Positions 24,203 to 31,063 of a DNA stretch of 40,535 nt are shown piece by piece. The notes below the pieces were generated by a model. That model was given only the letters and a program-made list of their open reading frames with translations, was not told the DNA's origin and did not search any database. Origin of the DNA: Desulfurococcales archaeon (lineage in GTDB: Archaea > Thermoproteota > Thermoprotei_A > Sulfolobales > NBVN01). The DNA lies in assembly GCA_015521325.1 (NCBI GenBank), contig WAOK01000002.1:134756-175290 (forward strand), given 5' to 3'. Every line of letters begins with the position of its first letter. Positions within the stretch are counted from its first letter, which is position 1. A program made the position numbers and the translations under genes.

Positions 24203-24822
24203 TGCCGGTGACGCGACTAAGGCTTCCGGGGCCCCCAACCGATGGGTTGGGCGTATTTGATGCCTTAAGGGAAAGGAGATCTGTTAGGTCGTTTAAGGAG
24301 AAGGGCATACCGCTTAAGAACCTATCGGCTCTCCTGTGGGCTGGTCAAGGCGTCGTCGGCGTCGTAAGGGGCATCATGAGGAGGACTACTCCCTCGGCGG
24401 GGGCTACATACCCCCTCTTCCTCTACGCTGTCGTCGGGGAAAGTGGTGTAGAGGGTCTTGAGGCAGGCGTATATGAGTACGTTCCCGAGGAGCACGAGGT
24501 GGTGCTGATACGGGAAGGGGATGTACGGAGGGGGCTCTATAAGGCAGCCCTAAGTCAAGGGTGGGTGAGGGACGCACCGCTCTCTATAATCATAGCGGCT
24601 GACTTCAACAGAACAACGTCGGTCTACGGGGCCCGGGGTATAAGGTACGTCTACATGGAGGCAGGGCATAGTTCGCAGAACATATACTTGGCCGCGGCGT
24701 CGCTGGGCCTAGGTACGGTGGCTGTAGCGGCTTTCTATGACGACGAAGTCAAGAGGGTGCTAGGGATAAGGCATGACCCGCTCTACATAATGCCGGTGGG
24801 CTGGCCTAGAAAACGGATGTGA
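24202..24822 (+). CDS. SagB-type nitroreductase-family flavoprotein
   Basis: This 206-residue FMN oxidoreductase belongs to the SagB-type branch of the nitroreductase family. RRSVRSF near the start binds FMN phosphate. PSAGATYPL, LEAGVYEYVPEEHEVVLI and YVYMEAGHSSQNIYLAAASLGLGTV are strong SagB-type motifs. SagB itself oxidises azolines to azoles in peptide maturation, but stand-alone archaeal members without a cyclodehydratase (none seen here) have no proven role. The ATG at 24202 overlaps the upp stop as TGATG, so I prefer it to a GTG at 24190. It ends convergently with the SDR gene, overlapping it by 17 bases. Confidence 0.85.
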   Translation: MPVTRLRLPGPPTDGLGVFDALRERRSVRSFKEKGIPLKNLSALLWAGQGVVGVVRGIMRRTTPSAGATYPLFLYAVVGESGVEGLEAGVYEYVPEEHEVVLIREGDVRRGLYKAALSQGWVRDAPLSIIIAADFNRTTSVYGARGIRYVYMEAGHSSQNIYLAAASLGLGTVAVAAFYDDEVKRVLGIRHDPLYIMPVGWPRKRM

Positions 24823-25585
24823 GGAGCCCGCCGTCCACAGGTATGGACGCGCCCGTTATGTAGGAGGCGTAGGGGCTTATGAGGAACGCCACGAGGTAGC
24901 CGACGTCCTCAGGCTTTCCGAGCCTCTTCATAGGTATAGTAGCCGCTCTCTCAGCAAGAATTTCGTCGAGGGTCTTGCCCGTGCGCTTTGCCAGGTCCTC
25001 CGCAAGCTGGATCGCCCTGTCAGTCATTATGTGGCCAGGCAGCACAGCATTAACCCTAACGTGCGGTGCTAACTCCCTGGAGAGCGACTTGGCGAGGCCG
25101 TGCACCGCTATCCTGAGGGTGTTTGAGAGCACGATGTTCGGTATCGGCTCCTTGACCGCTACCGAGGTTACGTACACGATCGAGCCCCTACCCGATGAGC
25201 GGATGTAGGGCAGGGCCTCCTTAGTCACCCATATAGCGCTCTTTATGAGGAGCCTGATGCCATAATCCCAGTCCTCCTCACCTATCTCGCTGAACATGCC
25301 CGGCCTGGGCGGGCCAGTGACGTAGACCAGTGAGTCGATGCCTCCCATCGCCTCGGCAGCTTTCTGCACAAGGGCCTCAACATCACCCCTCCTCGTGAGG
25401 TCGGCCACGAACCCGTAGACTGTTCCCAGCCTGCTTAACTCGTTAACAGCTCTCTCCACGTTCTCCCTGCTCCTACTGTTTACGGTGACGGTGGCCCCTG
25501 CCTGCAGCAATACCTTAGCTATTCCCTTACCTATGCCCTTCGTTGAGGCTGTGACAAGTACTCTGTATCCCTCGATCCGGAACAC
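24806..25585 (-). CDS. Short-chain dehydrogenase-like protein lacking the catalytic Tyr and Lys
   Basis: This 259-residue SDR-fold protein begins FRIEGYRVLVTASTKGIGKGIA, with the TxxxGxG NAD(P)-binding turn at about 12-19, and ends with the typical DVGYLVAFLISPYASYITGASIPVDGG. VTS (serine at about 141) aligns with the catalytic serine. The place of the YxxxK pair, however, reads S-N-T-L-R (about 154-158) in VLSNTLRIAVHGLAKSLSREL. The same replacement occurs in a known 'FabG-like' side branch, whose reaction is unclear. NNAG is also changed, to VTGPP. An in-frame TTG/ATG region further upstream would add 26 residues that do not fit the fold. I take the GTG at 25585, with GGGTGAC before it and a TTTTTAAC TATA-like element near 25611-25620. 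Confidence 0.82.
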   Translation of the reverse strand: MFRIEGYRVLVTASTKGIGKGIAKVLLQAGATVTVNSRSRENVERAVNELSRLGTVYGFVADLTRRGDVEALVQKAAEAMGGIDSLVYVTGPPRPGMFSEIGEEDWDYGIRLLIKSAIWVTKEALPYIRSSGRGSIVYVTSVAVKEPIPNIVLSNTLRIAVHGLAKSLSRELAPHVRVNAVLPGHIMTDRAIQLAEDLAKRTGKTLDEILAERAATIPMKRLGKPEDVGYLVAFLISPYASYITGASIPVDGGLLTSVF

Positions 25586-25659
25586 TGTAGTCACCCGAAG
25601 GTAGTTACGTGTTAAAAATAATGGTGTTGCCCTAGAGTTACCAAGGATGCACTCATAGC

Positions 25660-26145
25660 TCATGTCGTCCGTCCTTTCTCAAGAACCTCTGTCCTAACCC
25701 TCTTCGCTATCTCCAAGACCTTATACGCGTGGCCCTTCGCCCTTACATTGATCTTCTTCCACACGAGGGAGCCGCTCGGGGAGAATATGAAGGTACTTCT
25801 CAGCACACCCTCGCGGACCTTACCGAAGGAGCGTTTCTTACCCCAAGCTCCGAGCGCCCTTATTAACCTGCCTTCGGGGTCGCTCACTAGCCTCACTGTG
25901 AGACCGTGCCTCGCCTTGAACCTTCTGTGGGACTCGACTGTGTCCATGCTTACACCAACTACCTGGAATCCTATCTTCTCGAACTCGCTGAGGAGTACAC
26001 TGAACTCCTTCGCCTCAAGTGTGCAACCTGGTGTGTTGTCCTTAGGGTATACATAGAGAATCGTCCATTTGCCATTAATGATGTCCCTTAGCTTTTTCCT
26101 TGACCCGTCCTCGTCTATGATTTCATAGTTGAGTATGTTTTCCAA
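25660..26145 (-). CDS. Peroxiredoxin, BCP/PrxQ family, one-cysteine form
   Basis: This 161-residue thiol peroxidase reduces hydrogen peroxide and organic peroxides in the cytoplasm. The peroxidatic cysteine C41 lies in DNTPGCTLEAKEF. In two-Cys PrxQ a second cysteine lies five residues later; here that place is Lys and the protein has no other cysteine at all. It must therefore be recycled by an external thiol. GVSMDTVESHRRF and the later RSTFIFSP are usual family motifs. The start is a TTG at 26145 after GGGGAAAGG. A TTATTTAAAC element near 26180 may be its TATA box. The SDR follows 74 bases downstream on the same strand. Confidence 0.9.
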   Translation of the reverse strand: MENILNYEIIDEDGSRKKLRDIINGKWTILYVYPKDNTPGCTLEAKEFSVLLSEFEKIGFQVVGVSMDTVESHRRFKARHGLTVRLVSDPEGRLIRALGAWGKKRSFGKVREGVLRSTFIFSPSGSLVWKKINVRAKGHAYKVLEIAKRVRTEVLEKGRTT

Positions 26146-26231
26146 ACCTTTCCCCAGTACTCACCTTTAACGCCGTTTAAATAATTGTTTGCCTACCACA
26201 TTGTTTAGGATCTGCTATCAGGCATACTTGA

Positions 26232-26245
26232 TTAAACCGGTTTAA
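26232..26245. promoter_or_regulatory. Perfect 14-base palindrome upstream of the peroxiredoxin gene
   Basis: TTAAACCGGTTTAA is a perfect palindrome. It lies 87 bases before the peroxiredoxin start and 7 bases beyond the stop of the zinc-finger gene on the same strand. It could be an operator for a dimeric regulator or part of a terminator; no T-run follows directly. Confidence 0.4.
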
Positions 26246-26252
26246 GGACGAG

Positions 26253-26672
26253 CTATTTTAGTTTCTTCCTAGATGTCTGCAACTTATTAATGACCTGGTT
26301 CACAGCGTCCTCGATTTCCTTCTTGTGCTGTTTGCGTACGTGAGCTTCAGGTCTCGCAACCTCCTCGTTACATAAGAGGCAGACCCAGCGTCCTCCCGCC
26401 CGAATTACTATAGGCTGGACCTGATAGACCAAGCGCCAAGTTTTCTCAACGATCGCTGTAGCGAGGCGTTGTGAGCCAGCCTTCTCCACGACCCTCTGAA
26501 CATAGCCCCTTACCTTATACTTACTTATCCTGTATTTATGACCTATCTCTGATGGAGAACGCTGATCCACGAGGTATTCCTTAACAGACAGAAGCGTTAT
26601 GACGTCTCCCGAGAGGCGCTTAATCACAAAGTACCTCACTATGGCCCTCAGCGGGTTCTCCAATACGCCCAC
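26253..26672 (-). CDS. Small HTH protein with C2H2-type zinc finger
   Basis: This 139-residue protein has a helix-turn-helix-like stretch (about 39-61, SPSEIGHKYRISKYKVRGYV) and a zinc-finger-like C98-x2-C101-x9-H111-x4-H116 near the end, followed by a basic tail (SRKKLK). Both parts suggest nucleic-acid binding, most likely a transcription regulator. I do not recognise a named family. It lies just upstream of the peroxiredoxin gene on the same strand, and a perfect palindrome falls between them, so regulation of that gene is possible. The GTG start at 26672 is about 33 bases after a CTTATAAG TATA box (26702-26709), so the mRNA is nearly leaderless. Confidence 0.7.
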   Translation of the reverse strand: MGVLENPLRAIVRYFVIKRLSGDVITLLSVKEYLVDQRSPSEIGHKYRISKYKVRGYVQRVVEKAGSQRLATAIVEKTWRLVYQVQPIVIRAGGRWVCLLCNEEVARPEAHVRKQHKKEIEDAVNQVINKLQTSRKKLK

Positions 26673-26701
26673 ACCATTAGGTGATGAAATGTCAACGTTT
26701 T

Positions 26702-26709
26702 CTTATAAG
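26702..26709 (-). promoter_or_regulatory. TATA box of the HTH/zinc-finger gene
   Basis: CTTATAAG is self-complementary and lies 30-37 bases before the GTG at 26672. In the other direction the nearest gene starts 144 bases away, so it serves the minus strand. Confidence 0.5.
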
Positions 26710-26852
26710 CCGAAAGACTGTAGAATAAGTCACTGTTTTAGCGTGTTCGCTGATGGGCCGTGAACGAACATCGCCTGAACCTCTCATTAGCTTATAACTT
26801 TGCCCAACGTAACCTATTGTGGACTTAACCCTGATTCGCAGGTGATGTCATC

Positions 26853-27161
26853 TTGGTAAGGAGGGCAGACAGGCGAACAACTGCTGTGTCCGTCAAGGTC
26901 AGCGAAGAGGATCTAATGAAGATTGAGTACATTAAAAAGGTATTGCCAGAGATCTTCTCGATGAGATCTGATTTCATAAAGAAGGTTGTGCCTCTTATGC
27001 TGTACTCGCTACGCAGGAAAGGGCGGCTGAGTAACGCGCGGATACCGGAGAACCTCCTTAGCCAAGGTAAGGCAATAGCGGAAGAGATGGCTAGCGCCCT
27101 AGGTGTAGAGGTTGATGAGCTAATAGGTCTACTAGTCTCCAAGTTCTCAGATGCGGCCTGA
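26853..27161 (+). CDS. Hypothetical small helical protein
   Basis: This 102-residue basic protein is almost wholly helical by composition (EEDLMKIEYIKKVLPEIFSM, KAIAEEMASALGVEVDELIG). The start VRRADRRTTAVSVKVSEED resembles the beta-strand opening of ribbon-helix-helix proteins, but the remainder is too long for a simple CopG fold. Its function is unknown. The TTG at 26853 is supported by GGTGAT six bases upstream. It diverges from the HTH/zinc-finger gene across 180 bases that I found otherwise empty apart from an imperfect inverted repeat near 26740-26770. Confidence 0.6.
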   Translation: MVRRADRRTTAVSVKVSEEDLMKIEYIKKVLPEIFSMRSDFIKKVVPLMLYSLRRKGRLSNARIPENLLSQGKAIAEEMASALGVEVDELIGLLVSKFSDAA

Positions 27162-27222
27162 ATGCCCGTCATGCTAATCTATTCAAGTTTTCTTTTATTC
27201 AACGATTAGGTGGTAGTGAGTT

Positions 27223-27531
27223 ATGGCGCTCTTCTGGGAACCTGTGTGGGTGAGGAAGAGGGTAAGTTTTAAGGGAATAGAGATAGAGACATGCGTTGAT
27301 GAGACGACAGGCATGCTTCTGTGCCCCCTCTGCCATGACATAGACAAGATATGCCCTCCGGGTAAGAAAGGGGGTATCGTATCTGATAACATGGTGACGT
27401 TCTTCAGTGTAGAGGATCTCATTAGACACCTCTCTTCACATGGGGACATCGAGCTAGAGAAAGCAAGAGTATCTCCTCTCGGGCCTGAGCGGGCCCTTCA
27501 CAAGAAGAAAAAGGAGGGTGAGGAGGAGTGA
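27223..27531 (+). CDS. Small zinc-finger protein
   Basis: This 102-residue protein has C34-x2-C37 (CPLC) and, after an acidic and glycine-rich stretch, H69-x3-H73 (HLSSH). The set looks like a C2H2 finger with a long insert between strand and helix. The tail is strongly charged (HKKKKEGEEE). A nucleic-acid or protein-binding role is likely; no named family is recognised. The ATG at 27223 lies behind a T-rich element near 27185-27196 that may be the TATA box. Its TGA overlaps the next ATG by one base, so the two are made together. Confidence 0.65.
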   Translation: MALFWEPVWVRKRVSFKGIEIETCVDETTGMLLCPLCHDIDKICPPGKKGGIVSDNMVTFFSVEDLIRHLSSHGDIELEKARVSPLGPERALHKKKKEGEEE

Positions 27532-28502
27532 TGGCCTCCAAGGTTTTCCTGGGTCTCTCCCTCCCCACGATATCTGCTGCGCCCCAAGAAGGGGATGCTA
27601 TCATTGATTACTGGGAGGGCGGATCCCTTCTCTACGGCTCTGACCTAATGGGTTCATGTGTCGACTATCTCCCGATGCTCTCCATCCCTAACGAGCGCGG
27701 ATGCCTAGAGAAGCTATGCGATGACGTGGTTGATGTGGATCTTGATGAAGAGGTAATTGGGGAAGTTAATGACATAAATTCGAAGCTCAGCATCGAGCTC
27801 AGTACTCTTCAGATGAACTGGCTACTTGCAGGACCGAGAAAGGGCTTTCTTCCTAGAGGAGGGTGGTGCCGATGCTATAGAAGGCATTTGAAGGGAGTCA
27901 ATGGGAGGAAGTTAGTGGGACTCGGTATCGCCTCAATAAATCTCGAGGAACGCATGGTAGTAACCTACCTGAGGAGGGATATCATTAAGGCAGGTGAGAT
28001 AGTCTCGACAATGCCTTTACCCTACGTCCTCCGAAAGGCTGGCTACAAAGTGGGCGAGGCTGACTTCCCTCATGAAGCACTACACATCTCTTTCTTCCTA
28101 ATAAAGGGAATCGTGTCGAGAGAACCCAAGAAATACATCCTAGCTAAGTTAAGGTACGGCGGGGTCGCGGCCTACGTTATCCCGGGCATGCCTTTCGATG
28201 GGTTTACCTCAGTGTACCACATCTCATCCGTGAGGAGGCTGAAGTATTCGGGGCTACAGGAGAGAGCGCTCTCTGATATTAAGAGACTGGGGCTCGCTTC
28301 TACGCTAAGCGACATTGTTGCTGAGAGATACGTCATGGTTAGGTACGGTCTCCTCGGTAGGATGAGTAGGGAAGGGGCAGACGCTGTTAGGGATGCTGGG
28401 AGAAAGGGTCTGAGGTTGCTGGGCAGGTTAGGTAGGTGGAGAGAGATGAGTGTATGCGAGTCCTACCTCGACGGACTAGGTTATGGCGTACGAACTAACT
28501 AG
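27531..28502 (+). CDS. Hypothetical protein resembling the back half of a flavoprotein amine oxidase
   Basis: This 323-residue protein is coupled to the zinc-finger gene (TGATG, GGAGGAG ribosome site). VGLGIASINLEERMVVTYLRRDIIKAGEIVSTMPLPYVLRKAG is like the 'V-x-x-I-x-x-E...DxVIxTxPL' part of protoporphyrinogen-oxidase-like and UDP-galactopyranose-mutase-like proteins. AAYVIPGMPFDGFTSVYHISSVRR is like their following strand pair. The N-terminal GxGxxG dinucleotide motif of those enzymes is not present; the first 80 residues instead have four cysteines and no clear fold. It may thus be a FAD-free relative or a recruited domain. The match is faint. It ends overlapping the convergent gene by 27 bases. 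Confidence 0.55.
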   Translation: MASKVFLGLSLPTISAAPQEGDAIIDYWEGGSLLYGSDLMGSCVDYLPMLSIPNERGCLEKLCDDVVDVDLDEEVIGEVNDINSKLSIELSTLQMNWLLAGPRKGFLPRGGWCRCYRRHLKGVNGRKLVGLGIASINLEERMVVTYLRRDIIKAGEIVSTMPLPYVLRKAGYKVGEADFPHEALHISFFLIKGIVSREPKKYILAKLRYGGVAAYVIPGMPFDGFTSVYHISSVRRLKYSGLQERALSDIKRLGLASTLSDIVAERYVMVRYGLLGRMSREGADAVRDAGRKGLRLLGRLGRWREMSVCESYLDGLGYGVRTN

Positions 28503-28835
28503 GACAGCAGACATAAAATCCGGGTCGTCGTCCGTGACCGCCCCGAACACAACACCTCCATCATTGTCGTCGGATGCGGAGGCTATCGCTGTGTCGAGGA
28601 TCAGGTTAATCACTTCCTTAACACTGACATTCTTCCTTACCCTGTACTCGACCCCCCTATAGATCAAGGTGACGGGGTGCCTAGGATTAAAGAACGGGAC
28701 AACGTACACTTCCATACCGTATTCTCTAAAGAGCCTCTGGGCGGCTTCCCACACTATCCTCAGCACCTTCTCCCCTAAGTCACTACCGTTGACAATGACA
28801 TACACTGTGTCATTATCGTGGCCCGCCGATGACAA
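28476..28835 (-). CDS. Hypothetical small protein
   Basis: This protein of about 119 residues shows an alpha/beta pattern (TVYVIVNGSD, helix KVLRIVWEAAQRLFREYG, MEVYVVPFFNP, PVTLIYRGVEYRV), which fits a thioredoxin-like or small Rossmann fold without a CxxC pair. An acidic DDNDGG loop and DDDPDF follow. I do not recognise the family. An ATG at 28874 in frame lies inside the TATA box shared with the plus-strand gene, so a later start is more likely: a TTG at 28835 behind GGGTGCT, or a GTG at 28805. It overlaps the end of the gene at 27531 by 27 bases. Confidence 0.5.
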   Translation of the reverse strand: MSSAGHDNDTVYVIVNGSDLGEKVLRIVWEAAQRLFREYGMEVYVVPFFNPRHPVTLIYRGVEYRVRKNVSVKEVINLILDTAIASASDDNDGGVVFGAVTDDDPDFMSAVLVSSYAIT

Positions 28836-28871
28836 GTGAGCACCCGGTCGTGATTGGGCGCACCTGGTTCC

Positions 28872-28880
28872 CATATAAGA
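28872..28880. promoter_or_regulatory. TATA element usable on both strands
   Basis: CATATAAGA on the plus strand lies about 35 bases before the ATG at 28911. Read on the minus strand, TCTTATATG lies about 40 bases before the TTG at 28835. The two divergent genes are only 75 bases apart, so one central TATA element may serve both. Confidence 0.4.
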
Positions 28881-28910
28881 CCTTTCCCATATTTGATTCC
28901 GGTGGCCAAG

Positions 28911-29141
28911 ATGATCTGGTTTGCTTACATGGTGTCACCACTAGGCCCATCGGTCAGAGTGAAGAAAGCATTCATTCACTCGGTCGGCGAGGCCCTAAGC
29001 GGCGGTAAAGGCTTTGTCAAACTTCGGGAGCTTAGAATAGATGGGGTGAACCAGCTCTATGACCTCGTTAGGGTAGATCCGGATGCCGCTGACCTCGTTA
29101 GGGAAGGGATAAGGGAGTTCACCCTCGGTTTGATCGGTTAG
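28911..29141 (+). CDS. Hypothetical small protein
   Basis: This 76-residue protein starts MIWFAYMVSPLGPSVRVKKAFIHSVGEALSGG and ends with a helical part (DPDAADLVREGIREFTLGLIG). No membrane span and no cysteine are present. It looks like a compact alpha/beta domain and I do not recognise it. The ATG is preceded by GGTGGCC, and a good TATA box at 28872-28880 gives a leader of about 10 bases. The following Hsp20 gene has its own TATA-like element. Confidence 0.5.
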   Translation: MIWFAYMVSPLGPSVRVKKAFIHSVGEALSGGKGFVKLRELRIDGVNQLYDLVRVDPDAADLVREGIREFTLGLIG

Positions 29142-29156
29142 CCTACCATCACTTTG

Positions 29157-29165
29157 CTTTTATGC
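29157..29165 (+). promoter_or_regulatory. TATA-like element of the Hsp20 gene
   Basis: CTTTTATGC lies about 35 bases before the ATG at 29196. The expected transcript would begin a few bases before GGGTGG, the ribosome site of that gene. Confidence 0.4.
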
Positions 29166-29195
29166 TCCCTTGCCATGATTTCTTGGGTGGTTCAC

Positions 29196-29747
29196 ATGTT
29201 CAGGAATGATAAGAGGAAGAGAAAAACCATATTCGACGTATTCGACGAGATATTCTACGAGTTCTTCGAGGACCTCGAGAGAGAGCTCCAGGAGTTCCAG
29301 AAGTACCTCTCGAGGACAGCGTATCGAGGAATACAGGAAGCTGAGAAGAAGGAATTTAAGGGCCCGATAGTGTACGGGTTCCGCATAACGATAGGCCCGG
29401 ATGGGGTGCCTAGGATAGAAGAATTCGGCAATGTGAGGAAGGTCGGGAGAAAACCGGAGATCGCTGAGGAGATGGAGCCCCTTGTTGATGTCGTGGACGA
29501 GGGCGACAGCGTGAGGGTAATTGCTGAGCTACCCGGTGTTGATAAGGAGGACATCGAGCTCGAGGCCGTAGACAAGACCCTCATAATAAGGGCTAAGGGC
29601 AAGCACAGGAGCTATTACAAGGAGGTCGAGCTCCCGGCCAGGGTCGACATAGACTCGGCCAAGGCCCGCTACAGGAACGGAGTGCTCGAAGTGGTTCTCA
29701 AGAAGGTTGAGAAGACAGGGAAAGGGAGGAAGATAAAGGTGGAGTGA
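29196..29747 (+). CDS. Small heat-shock protein, Hsp20/alpha-crystallin family
   Basis: This 183-residue chaperone holds unfolded proteins without ATP. The N-terminal arm (about 1-75) is charged and aromatic (FDVFDEIFYEFFEDLERELQEF). GPIVYGFRITIGPDGVPRIEEFGN is the segment typical of the archaeal long-arm type. The alpha-crystallin domain covers about 92-175: PLVDVVDEGDSVRVIAELPGV, DKTLIIRAKGK and the closing YRNGVLEVVLKK with the 'A-x-x-x-GVL' motif. I choose the ATG at 29196 because GGGTGG precedes it; an earlier TTG would add 14 hydrophobic residues. It ends five bases from the convergent ZPR1 gene. Confidence 0.9.
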   Translation: MFRNDKRKRKTIFDVFDEIFYEFFEDLERELQEFQKYLSRTAYRGIQEAEKKEFKGPIVYGFRITIGPDGVPRIEEFGNVRKVGRKPEIAEEMEPLVDVVDEGDSVRVIAELPGVDKEDIELEAVDKTLIIRAKGKHRSYYKEVELPARVDIDSAKARYRNGVLEVVLKKVEKTGKGRKIKVE

Positions 29748-29752
29748 GGGTC

Positions 29753-30292
29753 TCACGAGAGTTCTTCCTCCTCCACCGATACACCCTCACCCCTTATGCC
29801 GCTCCTACCCATCGGGTCTTCAATTATCAGGGTGAACTTTATCTTTCCCTCGGCAGCATCCTCAAACATCTTAACCACGTCGTGGCACTCGCTGCCCTCA
29901 TTGAAGCACTCTGACGGGACATGCTCAAGCACCTTACGGACTATGCCCTCAACCGTCGTTATGTAACCCACTGCGGCAGGGCCCGGACGGATCTCGACCC
30001 CTAGTTCTGGCATAATGATGGTGGCCGAGGACGACTTCACTACCAGCGCCCTAAGTTCCCTATCCCCCTCGACACGCAGCTTCAACCTCTTACCCTTTCC
30101 AGCCTCAGCAAGTGTCACGTCCGTCCATCTGAAACCACATGACTCACATCTGCCTGCCTCGAGAATGACCTCACCGAAGTATGGGACGTCATAGAGGTAT
30201 ATCCCGACCCTCAACGTCTTTTTGCCGCACACGGGGCACCTCAACGTCTCCTCTCCTAGCTTCCGCAGGCGTCCCTTATCTATTCCCTCCAT
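29753..30292 (-). CDS. ZPR1 zinc-finger domain protein
   Basis: This protein of about 179 residues is the archaeal single-domain form of ZPR1, a zinc-ribbon protein that in eukaryotes binds elongation factor 1A. CPVCG and CESCG, about 26 residues apart, hold one zinc; DVPYFGEVILEAGRC is the family signature. The second part, from GRCESCGFRWTDV to GYITTVEGIVRKVLEHV, is the double-beta-helix A domain. Start: the ATG at 30292 is preferred. GAGGTCGATC precedes it, and a TATA box GGTATAATACG is at 30319-30309. A GTG at 30307 would add five residues. It ends five bases from Hsp20. Confidence 0.88.
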   Translation of the reverse strand: MEGIDKGRLRKLGEETLRCPVCGKKTLRVGIYLYDVPYFGEVILEAGRCESCGFRWTDVTLAEAGKGKRLKLRVEGDRELRALVVKSSSATIIMPELGVEIRPGPAAVGYITTVEGIVRKVLEHVPSECFNEGSECHDVVKMFEDAAEGKIKFTLIIEDPMGRSGIRGEGVSVEEEELS

Positions 30293-30308
30293 ATAGATCG
30301 ACCTCACG

Positions 30309-30319
30309 TATTATACCGC
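30309..30319 (-). promoter_or_regulatory. TATA box of the ZPR1 gene
   Basis: The minus strand reads GGTATAATACG, centred about 22 bases before the ATG at 30292. Transcription would start close to the start codon, so the mRNA may be leaderless. Confidence 0.45.
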
Positions 30320-30349
30320 ACACCACATAAAATGAGGGCATGAAAGGGT

Positions 30350-31063
30350 ATGGAACTAGAGGCACTAATTGACGCTATAAAGGGTGCAATAGGTGGGTTT
30401 CCCGGCATTTTCGTCATAAGCCTCATAAGTAACTCCATCCCCTTCATAGGCATTCCCTACCTAGCTGTAGTTGCCGGCTATGCAGCAATTTATACCTCAC
30501 CAACCGATAGGGCACTCCTCATAATATCGTCGGCGGCGGGGGCTGCTGTCGGAAAAATAGTAATTTATTTCTTAGGGAGCGCCGTGAGACTCAAGCTCAG
30601 CAAGGAGAGTGAGGAGAACCTGAGAACTTTCCTTCGCCTTGCCAAGAGATCGATGTTCTTGGCCATAGTTGTCTTTGCCTCCACCCCATTACCCGACGAC
30701 CTACTCTACGTTCCCCTTGGCGTCATGAGGTACCCTCTCCCGCAGTATTTCCTAGCCATATTCATCGGGAAGGTAGTGCTGACGACCGTTGTGATATACT
30801 ACCTTGGGTGGGTGATAGAGCAGACGATGAGCAGTGAGTCACCAGCCATAAGCATAGCAACCATCATCCTCACAGTGTACCTTACCTACCTAGCCCTAAA
30901 GATCAATTGGGGGGAGGTACTCAAGGAACTAGAGAGGAAGGGCATTCCCGGAGCCACCGCCAAAGTACTTAGGGAGGCTTTTAGGCTGACCTGGAACCTA
31001 GCCCGCTCCGTCGCTAGGTTACCCGCTGCGCTGCTGAAGAAGCAAGGCGGGCAAACCCTTTGA
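30350..31063 (+). CDS. DedA/VTT-like membrane protein
   Basis: This 237-residue protein has about five hydrophobic segments. FPGIFVISLISNSIPFIGIPYLAVVAGY and FASTPLPDDLLYVPLGVMRYPLPQYFLAIFIGKV follow the pattern of DedA/VTT proteins (two re-entrant segments with Pro and an acidic residue, then 'G-x-x-x-P-xxFxxxxxxGK'). DedA-family proteins help to move lipids such as undecaprenyl phosphate across the membrane; in archaea the lipid would be dolichyl phosphate, which AglB nearby needs. The last 50 residues form a basic helix and share 50 bases of DNA with the convergent amidohydrolase gene. The family call is from pattern only. Confidence 0.75.
   Translation: MELEALIDAIKGAIGGFPGIFVISLISNSIPFIGIPYLAVVAGYAAIYTSPTDRALLIISSAAGAAVGKIVIYFLGSAVRLKLSKESEENLRTFLRLAKRSMFLAIVVFASTPLPDDLLYVPLGVMRYPLPQYFLAIFIGKVVLTTVVIYYLGWVIEQTMSSESPAISIATIILTVYLTYLALKINWGEVLKELERKGIPGATAKVLREAFRLTWNLARSVARLPAALLKKQGGQTL

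Noticed and set aside
26740-26775. CTGATGG, CTGA and an imperfect inverted repeat (CGTGTTCG...CGAACATCG)
   Set aside because: Boxes do not fit C/D spacing and the repeat is imperfect; kept only as a note in the gene-free gap 26673-26852.
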